A DNA stretch of 44,182 nucleotides from Streptomyces silaceus (GCF_001419745.1 NZ_LIRJ01000179.1:1-44182), one strand, 5' to 3'. Positions 11,372 to 19,985 are shown, numbered from the stretch's first letter. Numbers and translations are program-made. Notes: generated from the letters alone by a model not told the origin.

Positions 11372-12177
11372 CGCGCGTCACCGAGTGTCGGGTAGGGGAA
11401 CTTCACGCCGACCCCGCCGTCCACGACGAGCGTCTGCCCGGTGACGTACGACGAGAGCGGCGAGGCGAGGAAGAGCAGCGCCGCGGCGATGTCCGAGGTC
11501 TCGGCGACCCGGGCCAGCGGGGCGTTGCGGGCGTTGCGCGCGCGGCCCTCCTCGCCGATCAGGGCCGCCACGCGCGGGGTCCACACCACACCCGGCGCCA
11601 CCGCGTTGACCCGCACCCCGCGCGGCCCGTACTCCACCGCCGCCGAGCGGACCAGCGAGACCAGGCCCGCCTTCGCCGCGCCGTACGCCGCGTGCAGCGG
11701 CGCCGCCGTGAGGCCCGACACCGACGCGACGAAGACCATGGGGCCGCCGCCCGCGTCCGCGAGCGCCTCGGCGCCGTACTGCACCGCGAGCCAGGCGTGC
11801 CGGAGCACCATCGAGAAGTGCCAGTCCCAGGCCTCGTCGTCCAGCTCGGCGAGCGCCGCGTAGCGGGCCATGCCGACGATGTCGACGACACCGCCGAGTG
11901 GGCCCAACTCCCTGGTGGAGCAGGTGAAGAGGTCCCGGACCTCCTCGCGCCGTGTCACGTCCGCGACGTACGCGACGCCGCCCGTCTGCGCCGCGACCGC
12001 CTCCGCCCGTGCCGTGTCGACGTCCACGCACAGCACCCGCGCGCCCGCCGCGGTGAGGGCGTGCGCGGTCTGCCTGCCGATGCCGTTGCCCGCGCCGAGC
12101 AGCACGAACGCCCTGCCGTCGAGGCGGTGGAGCGCGGCGTAGTCGGGGACGGGGGAGTCGTCCAGGGGCTCCGTCAC
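11368..12177 (-). CDS. SDR-family oxidoreductase
   Basis: 269 residues. The GTG at 12177 overlaps the stop of the upstream LLM gene; the open frame extends further, but the family begins here. Classical short-chain dehydrogenase: GAGNGIG (28-34) for the cofactor, Ser152, Tyr165 and Lys169 as the catalytic triad, and a C-terminal SSYVTGQTLVVDGG. The usual NNAG motif is replaced by DIVG. The physiological substrate cannot be told. Middle gene of an LLM-SDR-SGNH operon with 4-nt overlaps, suggesting a small oxidative degradation pathway whose last member is now broken. Confidence 0.9.
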
Positions 12178-13340
12178 GCCGAGGTCCCCTCCGGCCGCTC
12201 CGCGCTCGCGCGTGGCGCTCCCGTGGGCCGTGCCGCTCCCTTCGGCACGTACGACGCCAGTTCCGGAATGACCTCCTTGCCGAGGATCTCGATCGTCCGC
12301 AGGATCTCCCGGTGCTCCAGATAGCCCCACTGGACGTAGCAGATGAGCCGGTCGATGCCGAGGTCGGCGTAGTGCTTGGCCTTGCGGACGATGGTCTCCG
12401 CGTCGCCGATGAGGATCATGTCGCCGTCGTCGAACTCCTGGACCGGGATGTTCCCCTCGATGATCGGCGTGAGGAAGGGGAACGTGCGCTCGCGCTCCTC
12501 GGGGGACAGATGCGGCAGCTCCCAGTCGAGGGTGAACTGGGCGAGGTTGCGGTACCACCAGGCGACCGAGTCCCACACGCGCCGTGAGGGGCGGTCCGCC
12601 GCGTGGACCAGGGTGTACGCGCTGACGCGGTCCGTGGTGACGTCCGTGACCGGCGACGGCGTGCGGGCGGCCGCCCGGTAGGCCGCCACCTGCCGCGCCA
12701 TCGCCTCCAGCGGCTGCATGATCGAGAAGGAGAGCAGCCCGAGGCCCGCCGCCCCCGCCACCTCGGCCGAGCCGGGCGACGTCGCCGCCATCCAGCACGG
12801 CGGGTGCGGGTCCTGCACCGGCTTCGGGGTCACCATGCGGCGCGGGAAGGAGAAGCGCTCCGACTCGTACGCGAAGTACTCCTCGCGCCACATGCCCGTG
12901 ACGATCCCGATCGCCTCGCGCCAGTCGGCCCGCGACCGCTCGCGGTCGACGCCGAAGGCCGTCTGCTCCATGGGGGTCGAGCGTCCCGTGCCCCACTCCA
13001 CGCGGCCGTCCGAGAGCACGTCCACCGCCGCGACCTTCTCCGCGATCCGCTGCGGCGGCGTGAAGCCGAAGGGCGTGAGCGTGACGCCGAAGCCGAGGCG
13101 GATCCGCTCGGTCAGGGCCGCGAGATGGCCGAGCAGGACCTCCGGCGCGGGGCAGTGCGAGCGGCCCTCCCGGAAGTGGTGCTCGACGGCCCACACGGTG
13201 CGGAAGCCCATCTGGTCCGCGAGGCGGATCTGCTCGACGGCCTCGCGATAGGCGCGCTGCTCGGCGGCGCGCTGGCCGTGGGGGTGGGGTCCGTCCCAGG
13301 GTTTCGGTACGTCGATCTCGTAGAGCACATCGAGGTCCAT
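12174..13340 (-). CDS. LLM-class flavin-dependent monooxygenase
   Basis: 388 residues. The ATG at 13340 has GGGAGG upstream and begins MDLDVLYEIDVP, typical of the family. Bacterial luciferase-like (beta/alpha)8 flavoprotein with WAVEHHFREG near residue 60. Such enzymes use reduced FMN (or F420) and oxygen on diverse small molecules. First gene of the operon with the SDR and SGNH hydrolase, hinting at breakdown of an ester or ketone substrate by oxidation, dehydrogenation and hydrolysis; this is inference. Divergent from the amino-acid permease across a 309-bp region that holds the CGCAAYG array, so it could share its control. Confidence 0.88.
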   Translation of the reverse strand: MDLDVLYEIDVPKPWDGPHPHGQRAAEQRAYREAVEQIRLADQMGFRTVWAVEHHFREGRSHCPAPEVLLGHLAALTERIRLGFGVTLTPFGFTPPQRIAEKVAAVDVLSDGRVEWGTGRSTPMEQTAFGVDRERSRADWREAIGIVTGMWREEYFAYESERFSFPRRMVTPKPVQDPHPPCWMAATSPGSAEVAGAAGLGLLSFSIMQPLEAMARQVAAYRAAARTPSPVTDVTTDRVSAYTLVHAADRPSRRVWDSVAWWYRNLAQFTLDWELPHLSPEERERTFPFLTPIIEGNIPVQEFDDGDMILIGDAETIVRKAKHYADLGIDRLICYVQWGYLEHREILRTIEILGKEVIPELASYVPKGAARPTGAPRASAERPEGTSA

Positions 13341-13422
13341 GGCCTGCCGCCTCCCTCTCGACCGGGGTGCACGATGGGGCAGATCTGACGAAGTGTCAAC
13401 AGTTCCCCGCGGGCCGTGGAAC

Positions 13423-13501
13423 GCAACGGACGAAACGGACCGCGCAACGAAGTGACGTATATGACGGAAGTGCGCAATGATCATCCGGCGGTGCGCAAGG
13501 G
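13423..13501. promoter_or_regulatory. CGCAAYG operator array upstream of the permease-AsnC operon
   Basis: Four direct copies of a CGCAAYG-like motif start at 13423 (CGCAACG), 13444 (CGCAACG), 13474 (CGCAATG) and 13495 (CGCAAGG), at spacings of 21, 30 and 21 bp, close to two and three helical turns. The array lies in the 309-bp gap between the divergent LLM gene and the permease; no gene is visible in the gap. A matching three-copy array precedes davA. Lrp/AsnC octamers bind such phased sites, and an AsnC-type gene lies in this operon, so autoregulation is likely. Inference from pattern only. Confidence 0.6.
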
Positions 13502-13649
13502 TGCTGCGTTACGGTCGGGAAGCCGCTGCCTCTAGAGTCATCCGCTGAACGTGGTGTGGCGGGGACTGCCTGCTCGGTGGTTCCCGTCTCCAGTCGCGGG
13601 TGCCATGGGTCCTCGCCGCCCTGACCGGCAGCGATGAAGGAGCCAGCGC

Positions 13650-15119
13650 GTGCTCGACCAAGGCGCACCCCCGCAGAACCGCCCAAGCCCCCCGGGCAGC
13701 CCTGGCCTCGCCGGCCGTCTCATGCGCCGCAAGCCGGTGGAACTCCTGGTCGCGGAGGGTGGCCAGGGCGAGGGCGGCTCGCTCCGGCGCTCCCTCGGCA
13801 TGTGGCAGCTGACCATGATCAGCATCGGTGCCACGCTCGGCACCGGCATCTTCGTCGTCCTCGGCGAGAGCGTCCCCAAGGCCGGACCCGCCGTCACGAT
13901 CTCCTTCGTGATCGCCGGACTCACGGCCCTCTTCTCGGCCCTCTCGTACGCCGAACTGGCCGGCTCCATACCGGTCGCGGGCTCGTCCTACTCGTACGCG
14001 TACGCAACGATGGGTGAACTCATCGCCTGGGTCTGCGGCTGGTGCCTGGTCCTGGAGTACGGCGTGTCCGTCGCGGCCGTCGCCGTCGGCTGGGGCGAAT
14101 ACCTCAACGAACTGCTCGACGGAACGATCGGCGTCACCATCCCCGACGCGCTCTCCGCGGCGCCCGGCGAGGTCGACGGCGCCATCATCAACCTGCCCGG
14201 CCTGCTCGTCGTACTGCTCGCCATGGTCTTCCTGCTCGGCGGCGCCAAGGAGTCGGCGACGGCCAACACGATCATGGTCATCGTGAAGATCGCCGCGCTC
14301 GTGCTCTTCTGCGCCATCGGCTTCATGGGCTTCAAGTCCGGCAACTACGAGGACTTCATGCCGCTCGGCACGGCCGGCGTCAGCGCCGCCGCGGCCAGCC
14401 TCTTCTTCTCGTACATCGGCTTCGACGCCGCCTCCACCGCCGGGGAGGAGGCGAAGAACCCGCAGCGCGACCTGCCCCGCGCGATCATGCTGTCGCTGGT
14501 CATCGTCACCGCCCTCTACGTCCTGGTCGCCGCCGTCGCCGTCGGCGCGTGGAACTGGAAGGACTTCGAGGGCTCCGAGGCCACGCTCGCCGCGATCATG
14601 AACGACGTCAGCGGCCAGCACATGTGGGGCACGATCCTCGCCGCCGGCGCGGTCATCTCCATCGCGTCCGTCGTCCTGACCGTCCTCTACGGCCAGACCC
14701 GCGTCCTGTTCGCCATGTCCCGCGACGGCCTGGTCCCCTCGGTCTTCGGCAAGGTCAGCAAGAAGACGGGCACGCCCCGCGTGAACACCGTCATCGTCTC
14801 GCTGTTCTGCGGCGCCCTCGCCTCGGTCATCCCGCTCGGCAAGCTCGTCGACGCCACCAGCATCGGCACGCTCTTCGCCTTCGGCCTGGTCAACATCGCC
14901 GTGATCGTGCTGCGCCGGACCCGCCCGGACATGCCGCGCACCTTCCGCGTGCCGCTGGGCTGGCTCTTCCCGGTCCTCGGCTTCGCCTTCTGCGCGTACA
15001 ACATGTTCAGCCTCGACTCCGTGACCTGGGTCGTGTTCGGTGTCTGGATGGCCGTCGGCCTCGTGTTCTACTTCCTGTACGGCATGCGCCGCTCCCGATT
15101 GGCCACTGCAGAGAAGTGA
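13650..15119 (+). CDS. CAT-family (APC superfamily) cationic amino-acid permease, probably lysine
   Basis: 489 residues with a hydrophilic N-terminus of about 48 residues and about 12-13 membrane helices. GATLGTGIFVVLG (helix 1), SFFSYIGFDAASTAGEEAKNP-like helix 6 and the C-terminal YFLYGMRRSR are typical of the CAT branch of APC transporters, which carry cationic or broad-range amino acids across the cytoplasmic membrane. It is followed after 10 nt by the AsnC-type regulator. The same operator motif precedes this gene and davA-davB, which points to lysine as the substrate. An in-frame start at 13725 (ATGCGCCGC) would remove only the soluble tail; the longer form is kept because GCGTG/ATG context gives no clear choice, so the exact start is uncertain. 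Confidence 0.88.
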   Translation: MLDQGAPPQNRPSPPGSPGLAGRLMRRKPVELLVAEGGQGEGGSLRRSLGMWQLTMISIGATLGTGIFVVLGESVPKAGPAVTISFVIAGLTALFSALSYAELAGSIPVAGSSYSYAYATMGELIAWVCGWCLVLEYGVSVAAVAVGWGEYLNELLDGTIGVTIPDALSAAPGEVDGAIINLPGLLVVLLAMVFLLGGAKESATANTIMVIVKIAALVLFCAIGFMGFKSGNYEDFMPLGTAGVSAAAASLFFSYIGFDAASTAGEEAKNPQRDLPRAIMLSLVIVTALYVLVAAVAVGAWNWKDFEGSEATLAAIMNDVSGQHMWGTILAAGAVISIASVVLTVLYGQTRVLFAMSRDGLVPSVFGKVSKKTGTPRVNTVIVSLFCGALASVIPLGKLVDATSIGTLFAFGLVNIAVIVLRRTRPDMPRTFRVPLGWLFPVLGFAFCAYNMFSLDSVTWVVFGVWMAVGLVFYFLYGMRRSRLATAEK

Positions 15120-15129
15120 TCCACCCCCC

Positions 15130-15585
15130 GTGCGACTGAACGATCTCGACGAACGCATCGTGCACGCCCTCGCCGAGGACGCCCGCCGCTCCTACGCCGA
15201 CATCGGCCAGCTGGTCGGCCTCTCCGCGCCCGCCGTGAAGCGGCGCGTGGACCGGCTGCGGGCCACGGGAGCCATCACCGGGTTCACCGTACGGGTGGAC
15301 CCGGCGGCCCTCGGCTGGGAGACCGAGGGGTTCATCGAGATCTACTGTCGCCGCAACACCTCGCCGGAGGCGATCCAGCGGGGTCTCGAGCGGTACCCGG
15401 AGATCGCGTCCGCGTCCACCGTGACCGGTGACGCGGACGCGATCGTCCAGGTCTTCGCCGCCGACATGCGGCATTTCGAGCGGGTGCTCGAACGGATCGC
15501 GGGGGAGCCGTTCGTGGAGCGGACGAAGTCCGTGCTGGTGCTCTCGCCCCTGATGCGGAGATTCTCTTCGGGGTCCCCCGCGTAG
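15130..15585 (+). CDS. Lrp/AsnC-family transcriptional regulator
   Basis: 151 residues, the standard length. The GTG at 15130 lies 10 nt after the permease stop and gives the typical beginning LNDLDERIVHALAEDARRS. The N-terminal winged helix (about 5-55) contains IGQLVGLSAPAVKRRVDRL; the C-terminal RAM domain (about 65-140) binds amino acids and forms dimers and octamers. Co-transcribed with a probable lysine permease and within 3 kb of davA-davB. The two CGCAAYG arrays are the best candidates for its binding sites, giving a local lysine-responsive regulon. That assignment is inferred. Confidence 0.92.
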   Translation: MRLNDLDERIVHALAEDARRSYADIGQLVGLSAPAVKRRVDRLRATGAITGFTVRVDPAALGWETEGFIEIYCRRNTSPEAIQRGLERYPEIASASTVTGDADAIVQVFAADMRHFERVLERIAGEPFVERTKSVLVLSPLMRRFSSGSPA

Positions 15586-15649
15586 GCCGTCCGCCGCGGC
15601 GCCGCTCCGGCTGGGCGCGTGGCTCCCCGCGCCCCTTGCGCGGCTTTCT

Positions 15650-16246
15650 TCAGGAGCGGTCCTTCATCGGCAGTACGTGGAACGTCCCCGAGCCCGGCCT
15701 CGTCTTCTCGAACGGGGCCGAGCTCACGCACTTGGGCATGTCGTCCGGCAGCTCGCCGGGCAGACCGGTCATCGCCCAGCTGTAGCCGAAGCGGTCCTGC
15801 TTGCCCTGGTCGTGGACCGTCAGACCGACCCGCTTGCCGACCGTGTTCTTCAGGTCGCCGTCCGCCTCGGTGACCACCGCGGACACCGTGGCGACCTTCC
15901 CGCCGGTCATCAGGCAGTCCACCCTCGCCTCGCCGGCGCCGCCCCACTTCAGCTCCTCCACGTAGTGGCTGAACCGGATCGTGCCGTGGGCCTTGCCCGG
16001 GTCCTTCGCGTCCGCGGCGTCCAGCCGGGCGTCGAAGGTGAACGTGATCTCGTCGCCCTTGGGCCGGTCGATCATCGCGGTGCCGGTCAGGGCGGCGGCC
16101 GCGCGTTCCGTGGCCGACCGGGGCGGGGAGCCGTCCCCGCCCGATTCGGACGCGACGGCGGAGAAGCCCGCGCCGCCGACGGCGAGCACGAGTGCGATGC
16201 CCGCGGCGGCGGCGCAGGTGCGGGCGGTCCGGTTGGTGAGTCTCAC
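15650..16246 (-). CDS. Secreted protein of unknown function, paralogue B
   Basis: 198 residues. The GTG at 16246 is chosen because GGAGG stands just upstream and the protein then begins with a signal peptide (VRLTNRTARTCAAAAGIALVLAVGGAGFSAVAS); the open frame extends 28 codons more without support. The mature part is a beta-rich domain of about 150 residues with landmarks ALTGTAMI, ITFTFDARL, CLMTGGKVATV, VGLTVHDQGKQDRFGYSW and KCVSSAPFEK. Two conserved Cys may form a disulfide. It is a clear tandem duplicate of the next gene and shares its 5' leader hairpin. I do not recognise a characterised family; exported, function unknown. It lies between the two halves of the lysine locus on the opposite strand. 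Confidence 0.85.
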   Translation of the reverse strand: MRLTNRTARTCAAAAGIALVLAVGGAGFSAVASESGGDGSPPRSATERAAAALTGTAMIDRPKGDEITFTFDARLDAADAKDPGKAHGTIRFSHYVEELKWGGAGEARVDCLMTGGKVATVSAVVTEADGDLKNTVGKRVGLTVHDQGKQDRFGYSWAMTGLPGELPDDMPKCVSSAPFEKTRPGSGTFHVLPMKDRS

Positions 16247-16271
16247 GGGATGTCCTCCGTCTGTGGCCTCT

Positions 16272-16290
16272 CGCCCGGCTCCTCCGGGCG
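16272..16290 (-). promoter_or_regulatory. Conserved 5' leader hairpin, paralogue B
   Basis: CGCCCGG (16272-16278) pairs with CCGGGCG (16284-16290) over a 5-nt loop, 26 nt before the start codon. The other paralogue has the equivalent hairpin with one change that still allows a G-U pair in RNA. Confidence 0.5.
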
Positions 16291-16429
16291 AGTCCCACAC
16301 TTCCGTGCGCCGGCGCCCCGCACATCGCACGCGAGGAGGTGACCGCCTCCGCCGCGCGGCGGGGGACGCCGGCCTCCGGGCCCTCCCGGGGAAGGAGCCG
16401 CCCGACCCCCGTACGGGCGGCCCCCGGGG

Positions 16430-17074
16430 TCACTGGCCGGGGTAGTCGAACGTCCACGGGAGCACCGTGAAGTCGCCGGTGCCGCTCCTGACCTTCTCGT
16501 ACGGAGCCGAGCTCGCGCACTTGGCCAGAGTGTCCGGCTGACCCTGCGTGGCCCCGTAGGCCGCCCAGCTGTAGCCCACCCGGTCCTGCTTGCCCTTGCC
16601 GGTGTCGTGGACGGTGAAGCCGACCCGCCGGTTCTTGATCTCCGGCAGGTTCGTCTTGTCGATGATGCCGGTGGCCGTGGCCACCTTCCCGCCGGTCATC
16701 AGGCAGTCGATCCGCCCCGAGGCCCAGCCGCCCTTGCCGCCCGGCTTGTCGAGGTGGACGAAGCGGAAGGTGCCGGTGGCCTGCGAGGGGTCGTTCCTGT
16801 CCTTGATCGAGAGGTGCGCGTCGAACGTGAACGTGACGTCCTCGGTGCTCTTGCGCCACATCTTCGCCGAGCCCGTGAGCGCGGCGGCCTCCTTGGGCTG
16901 GGCCCGCTCGCCCGTGCCGGTGTGCGCCGCCGGCTGCCCCGCCGCCGGTGGGCGGCCCGCGTCGTCACCGTTCGCCGCGGCCACGCCCGCGGCCCCCGCC
17001 GTCATGAGGAGCGCGGCGCCCACGGCGAGGGCACGGCGGTGCTTGAGGGTACGAGAGGCGATCATGCGGTTCAC
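16430..17074 (-). CDS. Secreted protein of unknown function, paralogue A
   Basis: 214 residues. The GTG at 17074 has GGAGG eight bases upstream; ATG at 17065 is an alternative. An N-terminal signal peptide (Arg/Lys-rich start, hydrophobic stretch about 15-33 ending AAAN) is followed by a Pro/Ala-rich spacer and the same beta-rich domain as paralogue B. It has ALTGSAKMW, VTFTFDAHL, CLMTGGKVATATG, VGFTVHDTGKGKQDRVGYSW and KCASSAPYEK. The longer spacer and C-terminal WTFDYPGQ are its own. Tandem duplication including the leader region is evident. No catalytic motif is visible; a binding or wall-associated role is possible but unproven. It is divergent from davA, sharing the 349-bp region with the operator array. 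Confidence 0.85.
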   Translation of the reverse strand: MNRMIASRTLKHRRALAVGAALLMTAGAAGVAAANGDDAGRPPAAGQPAAHTGTGERAQPKEAAALTGSAKMWRKSTEDVTFTFDAHLSIKDRNDPSQATGTFRFVHLDKPGGKGGWASGRIDCLMTGGKVATATGIIDKTNLPEIKNRRVGFTVHDTGKGKQDRVGYSWAAYGATQGQPDTLAKCASSAPYEKVRSGTGDFTVLPWTFDYPGQ

Positions 17075-17102
17075 GGAAGTTCCTCCGTCGTCGAGGGCCG
17101 TT

Positions 17103-17121
17103 CACCCGGTCTCTCCGGGCG
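17103..17121 (-). promoter_or_regulatory. Conserved 5' leader hairpin, paralogue A
   Basis: CACCCGG (17103-17109) faces CCGGGCG (17115-17121) over a 5-nt loop, 29 nt before the start. Compared with paralogue B, one stem pair has changed to G-U in the minus-strand RNA, so the fold is retained. Confidence 0.5.
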
Positions 17122-17281
17122 AGATCAATCTCTCCCGGACGGGGGGTCCGGCACGTCGGGCCACGGGCGGCACTCCGCTTCCCCCGCGCGGCGGGGTCCG
17201 CCGCGTCCGCCCTGCTCCTCAGGGCGGACGCCCCCGATACCCAGGGCGCACGCCACCGCATCCCAGGCCCCTCGCGCACCG

Positions 17282-17341
17282 CGCAACGAATCGCCGCCAT
17301 GCGCCCCTCACGCGCAATGGATCGTGTGGCGGCCCGCAACG
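17282..17341. promoter_or_regulatory. CGCAAYG operator array upstream of davA
   Basis: Three direct copies start at 17282 (CGCAACG), 17313 (CGCAATG) and 17335 (CGCAACG), 31 and 22 bp apart. The first shares the 10-mer GCGCAACGAA with the permease array, and the order ACG, ATG is the same in both. It lies 80-140 bp before davA in a 349-bp intergenic region with no visible gene. Probably a site for the Lrp/AsnC protein encoded at 15130. Confidence 0.6.
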
Positions 17342-17423
17342 GTCGCGCCTTGTCCGGGCCGGGCCGCCGACCGTACCGTCATACGGACCCCACCAGCCCC
17401 TTCGTACGCCTTGAGGTTCCGCC

Positions 17424-18221
17424 ATGCCTGCGCTGCGCACCGCCCTGCTCCAGAGCTCAGGGCAGCTCGGATCCGTCGCCGAGAACCTCACGGCGCTCGA
17501 CGAGGCCGCCGCACGCGCCGCCGCGGCGGGCGCCGGGCTCCTCGTGGCACCCGAGCTCTTCCTGACCGGGTACGCCATCGGCGACGACATCGCCCGCCTG
17601 GCCGAGCCCGCCGACGGGGCGTCCGCGAAGGCGATCGCCGAGATCGCGGCCCGCCACGGCGTCGGCGTCGTCTACGGCTACCCCGAGCGCGCGGGCGAGA
17701 CCGTCTTCAACTCCGCCCAGCTGATCGGCCCCGACGGCGCCCGCCTGGCGAACTACCGCAAGACCCACCTCTTCGGCGGCTTCGAGCGCGACTCCTTCCG
17801 GCCCGGCGAACAGGCCGTCGTGCAGGCCGAGTTGGGCGGCGTACGCGTCGGCATCATGATCTGCTACGACGTGGAGTTCCCGGAGAACGTCCGCGCGCAC
17901 GCGCTGGCCGGCACCGACCTGCTGGTCGTCCCGACCGCGCAGATGCACCCCTTCCAGTTCGTCGCCGAGTCCGTCGTGCCGGTGCGCGCCTTCGAGAACC
18001 AGATGTACGTCGCGTACGTCAACCGGGTCGGCCCCGAGGGCGAGTTCGAGTTCGTCGGGCTCTCCACGCTGGCCGGACCCGACGGCATCGCCCGCGCCCG
18101 CGCGGGACGCGGCGAGGACCTGGTGTTCGGCGACGTCGACCCGGAGTTCCTCGCCGCCTCCCGCGAGAACAACCCGTACCTGCGCGACCGCCGCCCCGGC
18201 CTGTACGCGTCGCTCGTCTGA
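17424..18221 (+). CDS. davA: Nitrilase-superfamily amidase, probable 5-aminovaleramidase
   Basis: 265 residues, as in Pseudomonas DavA. The nitrilase-fold triad is complete: Glu44 (APELFLTGY), Lys113 (NYRKTHLFG) and Cys147 (MICYDVEFPEN). DavA hydrolyses 5-aminovaleramide to 5-aminovalerate and ammonia, the second step of the lysine monooxygenase route; GYPER, KTHLFG and CYDVEFPEN match what I remember of that enzyme. The gene is 59 nt upstream of davB, so they form an operon, and it follows a CGCAAYG array. The ribosome site is weak (GAGG). The neighbouring monooxygenase makes the assignment much more likely than a generic carbon-nitrogen hydrolase; another amino-acid amide could still be the substrate. 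Confidence 0.85.
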   Translation: MPALRTALLQSSGQLGSVAENLTALDEAAARAAAAGAGLLVAPELFLTGYAIGDDIARLAEPADGASAKAIAEIAARHGVGVVYGYPERAGETVFNSAQLIGPDGARLANYRKTHLFGGFERDSFRPGEQAVVQAELGGVRVGIMICYDVEFPENVRAHALAGTDLLVVPTAQMHPFQFVAESVVPVRAFENQMYVAYVNRVGPEGEFEFVGLSTLAGPDGIARARAGRGEDLVFGDVDPEFLAASRENNPYLRDRRPGLYASLV

Positions 18222-18280
18222 GCCACGAGCTTCCGCCCCCGAGCCTTCCGCTTCAGTTCCCCGCAAGGAGTCCGTACCCC

Positions 18281-19978
18281 ATGACGTCCACGGTGCCCAC
18301 CGCCGTCCAGCACACCGACGGGCAGCCCCCGATCACCATGTTCGGCCCGGACTTCCCCTACGCGTACGACGACTTCCTCGCGCACCCCGCGGGCCTGGGC
18401 CAGATACCCGCGACCGAGCACGGCACCGAGGTCGCCGTCATCGGCGGCGGTCTGTCCGGCATCGTCGCCGCGTACGAACTGATGAAGATGGGCCTCAAGC
18501 CCGTCGTCTACGAAGCCGACCAGATCGGGGGCCGGCTGCGCACCGTCGGCTTCGAGGGCACCGGCACCGACGGGCTCACCGCCGAGATGGGCGCCATGCG
18601 CTTCCCGCCGTCCTCGACGGCGCTGCAGCACTACATCGACCTGGTGGGCCTGGAGACCAGGGCGTTCCCCAACCCGCTCGCCGAGTCGACCCCCTCGACG
18701 GTCGTGGACCTCAAGGGCGAGTCGCACTACGCCACCACCGTCGACGACCTGCCGCAGGTCTACCGCGACGTGATGAACGCCTGGAACGCCTGCCTGGAGG
18801 AGGGCGCGGACTTCTCCGACATGAACCGCGCCCTGCGCGAGCGCGACGTACCGAAGATCCGCGAGATCTGGTCGAAGCTCGTCGAGAAGCTCGACAACCA
18901 GACCTTCTACGGCTTCCTCTGCGACTCCGAGGCCTTCAAGTCCTTCCGGCACCGCGAGATCTTCGGCCAGGTCGGCTTCGGCACGGGCGGCTGGGACACC
19001 GACTTCCCGAACTCCATCCTGGAGATCCTGCGCGTCGTCTACACCGAGGCCGACGACCACCACCGCGGCATCGTCGGCGGCAGCCAGCAGCTGCCGCTGC
19101 GCCTGTGGGAGCGCGAGCCGCAGAAGATCGTGCACTGGGCGCTCGGCACGTCCCTGCGGTCGCTGCACGAGAACGGCGCGCCCAAGCCCGCCGTGACCCG
19201 CCTCAACCGCACCGCGGGCAACCGCGTCACGGTCACCGACGCCTCGGGCGACATCCGCACCTATCAGGCGGCGATCTTCACCGCCCAGTCCTGGATGCTG
19301 CTCTCCAAGATCGACTGCGACGACTCGCTCTTCCCCATCGACCACTGGACGGCGATGGAGCGCACCCACTACATGGAGTCCTCGAAGCTCTTCGTGCCGG
19401 TGGACCGGCCGTTCTGGCTGGACAAGGACGAGGAGACCGGCCGTGACGTCATGTCGATGACGCTCACCGACCGCATGACGCGCGGCACCTACCTGCTGGA
19501 CGACGGCCCGGACAAGCCCGCCGTCATCTGCCTCTCGTACACCTGGTGCGACGACAGCCTCAAGTGGCTGCCGCTGTCGGCGAACGAGCGCATGGAGGTC
19601 ATGCTCAAGTCGCTCGGCGAGATCTACCCGAAGGTCGACATCAGGAAGCACATCATCGGCAACCCGGTGACGGTGTCCTGGGAGAACGAGCCCTACTTCA
19701 TGGGCGCGTTCAAGGCGAACCTGCCGGGCCACTACCGCTACCAGCGCCGCCTGTTCACGCACTTCATGCAGGACCGCCTCCCCGAGGACAAGCGCGGCAT
19801 CTTCCTCGCGGGCGACGACATCTCCTGGACGGCGGGCTGGGCCGAGGGCGCGATCCAGACCGCGCTGAACGCGGTGTGGGGCGTCATGCACCACTTCGGC
19901 GGTGCCACCGACGCGACGAACCCCGGCCCCGGGGACCTGTACGACGAGATCGCGCCGGTGGAGCTGCCGGAGGACTGA
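18281..19978 (+). CDS. davB: Flavin monooxygenase, probable L-lysine 2-monooxygenase
   Basis: 565 residues. The ATG at 18281 has AAGGAG at 18265-18270; the frame is open far upstream without homology. Flavin amine-oxidase fold: dinucleotide motif VIGGGLSG (53-60), GGRLRT and EMGAMRFP in the FAD region, and the C-terminal FAD motif GDDISWTAGWAEGA. The stretches ITMFGPDFPYAYDDF, LKPVVYEAD, GQVGFGTGGWDTDFPNS and PGHYRYQRR agree closely with my memory of Pseudomonas DavB, which oxidatively decarboxylates lysine to 5-aminovaleramide. Relatives act on Phe, Trp or Arg, so specificity needs testing, but the DavA neighbour and a cationic amino-acid permease support lysine. Later steps to glutarate are not in the window. 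The product of the pair, 5-aminovalerate, would enter central metabolism through transamination. Confidence 0.87.
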   Translation: MTSTVPTAVQHTDGQPPITMFGPDFPYAYDDFLAHPAGLGQIPATEHGTEVAVIGGGLSGIVAAYELMKMGLKPVVYEADQIGGRLRTVGFEGTGTDGLTAEMGAMRFPPSSTALQHYIDLVGLETRAFPNPLAESTPSTVVDLKGESHYATTVDDLPQVYRDVMNAWNACLEEGADFSDMNRALRERDVPKIREIWSKLVEKLDNQTFYGFLCDSEAFKSFRHREIFGQVGFGTGGWDTDFPNSILEILRVVYTEADDHHRGIVGGSQQLPLRLWEREPQKIVHWALGTSLRSLHENGAPKPAVTRLNRTAGNRVTVTDASGDIRTYQAAIFTAQSWMLLSKIDCDDSLFPIDHWTAMERTHYMESSKLFVPVDRPFWLDKDEETGRDVMSMTLTDRMTRGTYLLDDGPDKPAVICLSYTWCDDSLKWLPLSANERMEVMLKSLGEIYPKVDIRKHIIGNPVTVSWENEPYFMGAFKANLPGHYRYQRRLFTHFMQDRLPEDKRGIFLAGDDISWTAGWAEGAIQTALNAVWGVMHHFGGATDATNPGPGDLYDEIAPVELPED

Positions 19979-19985
19979 GCGCGGC

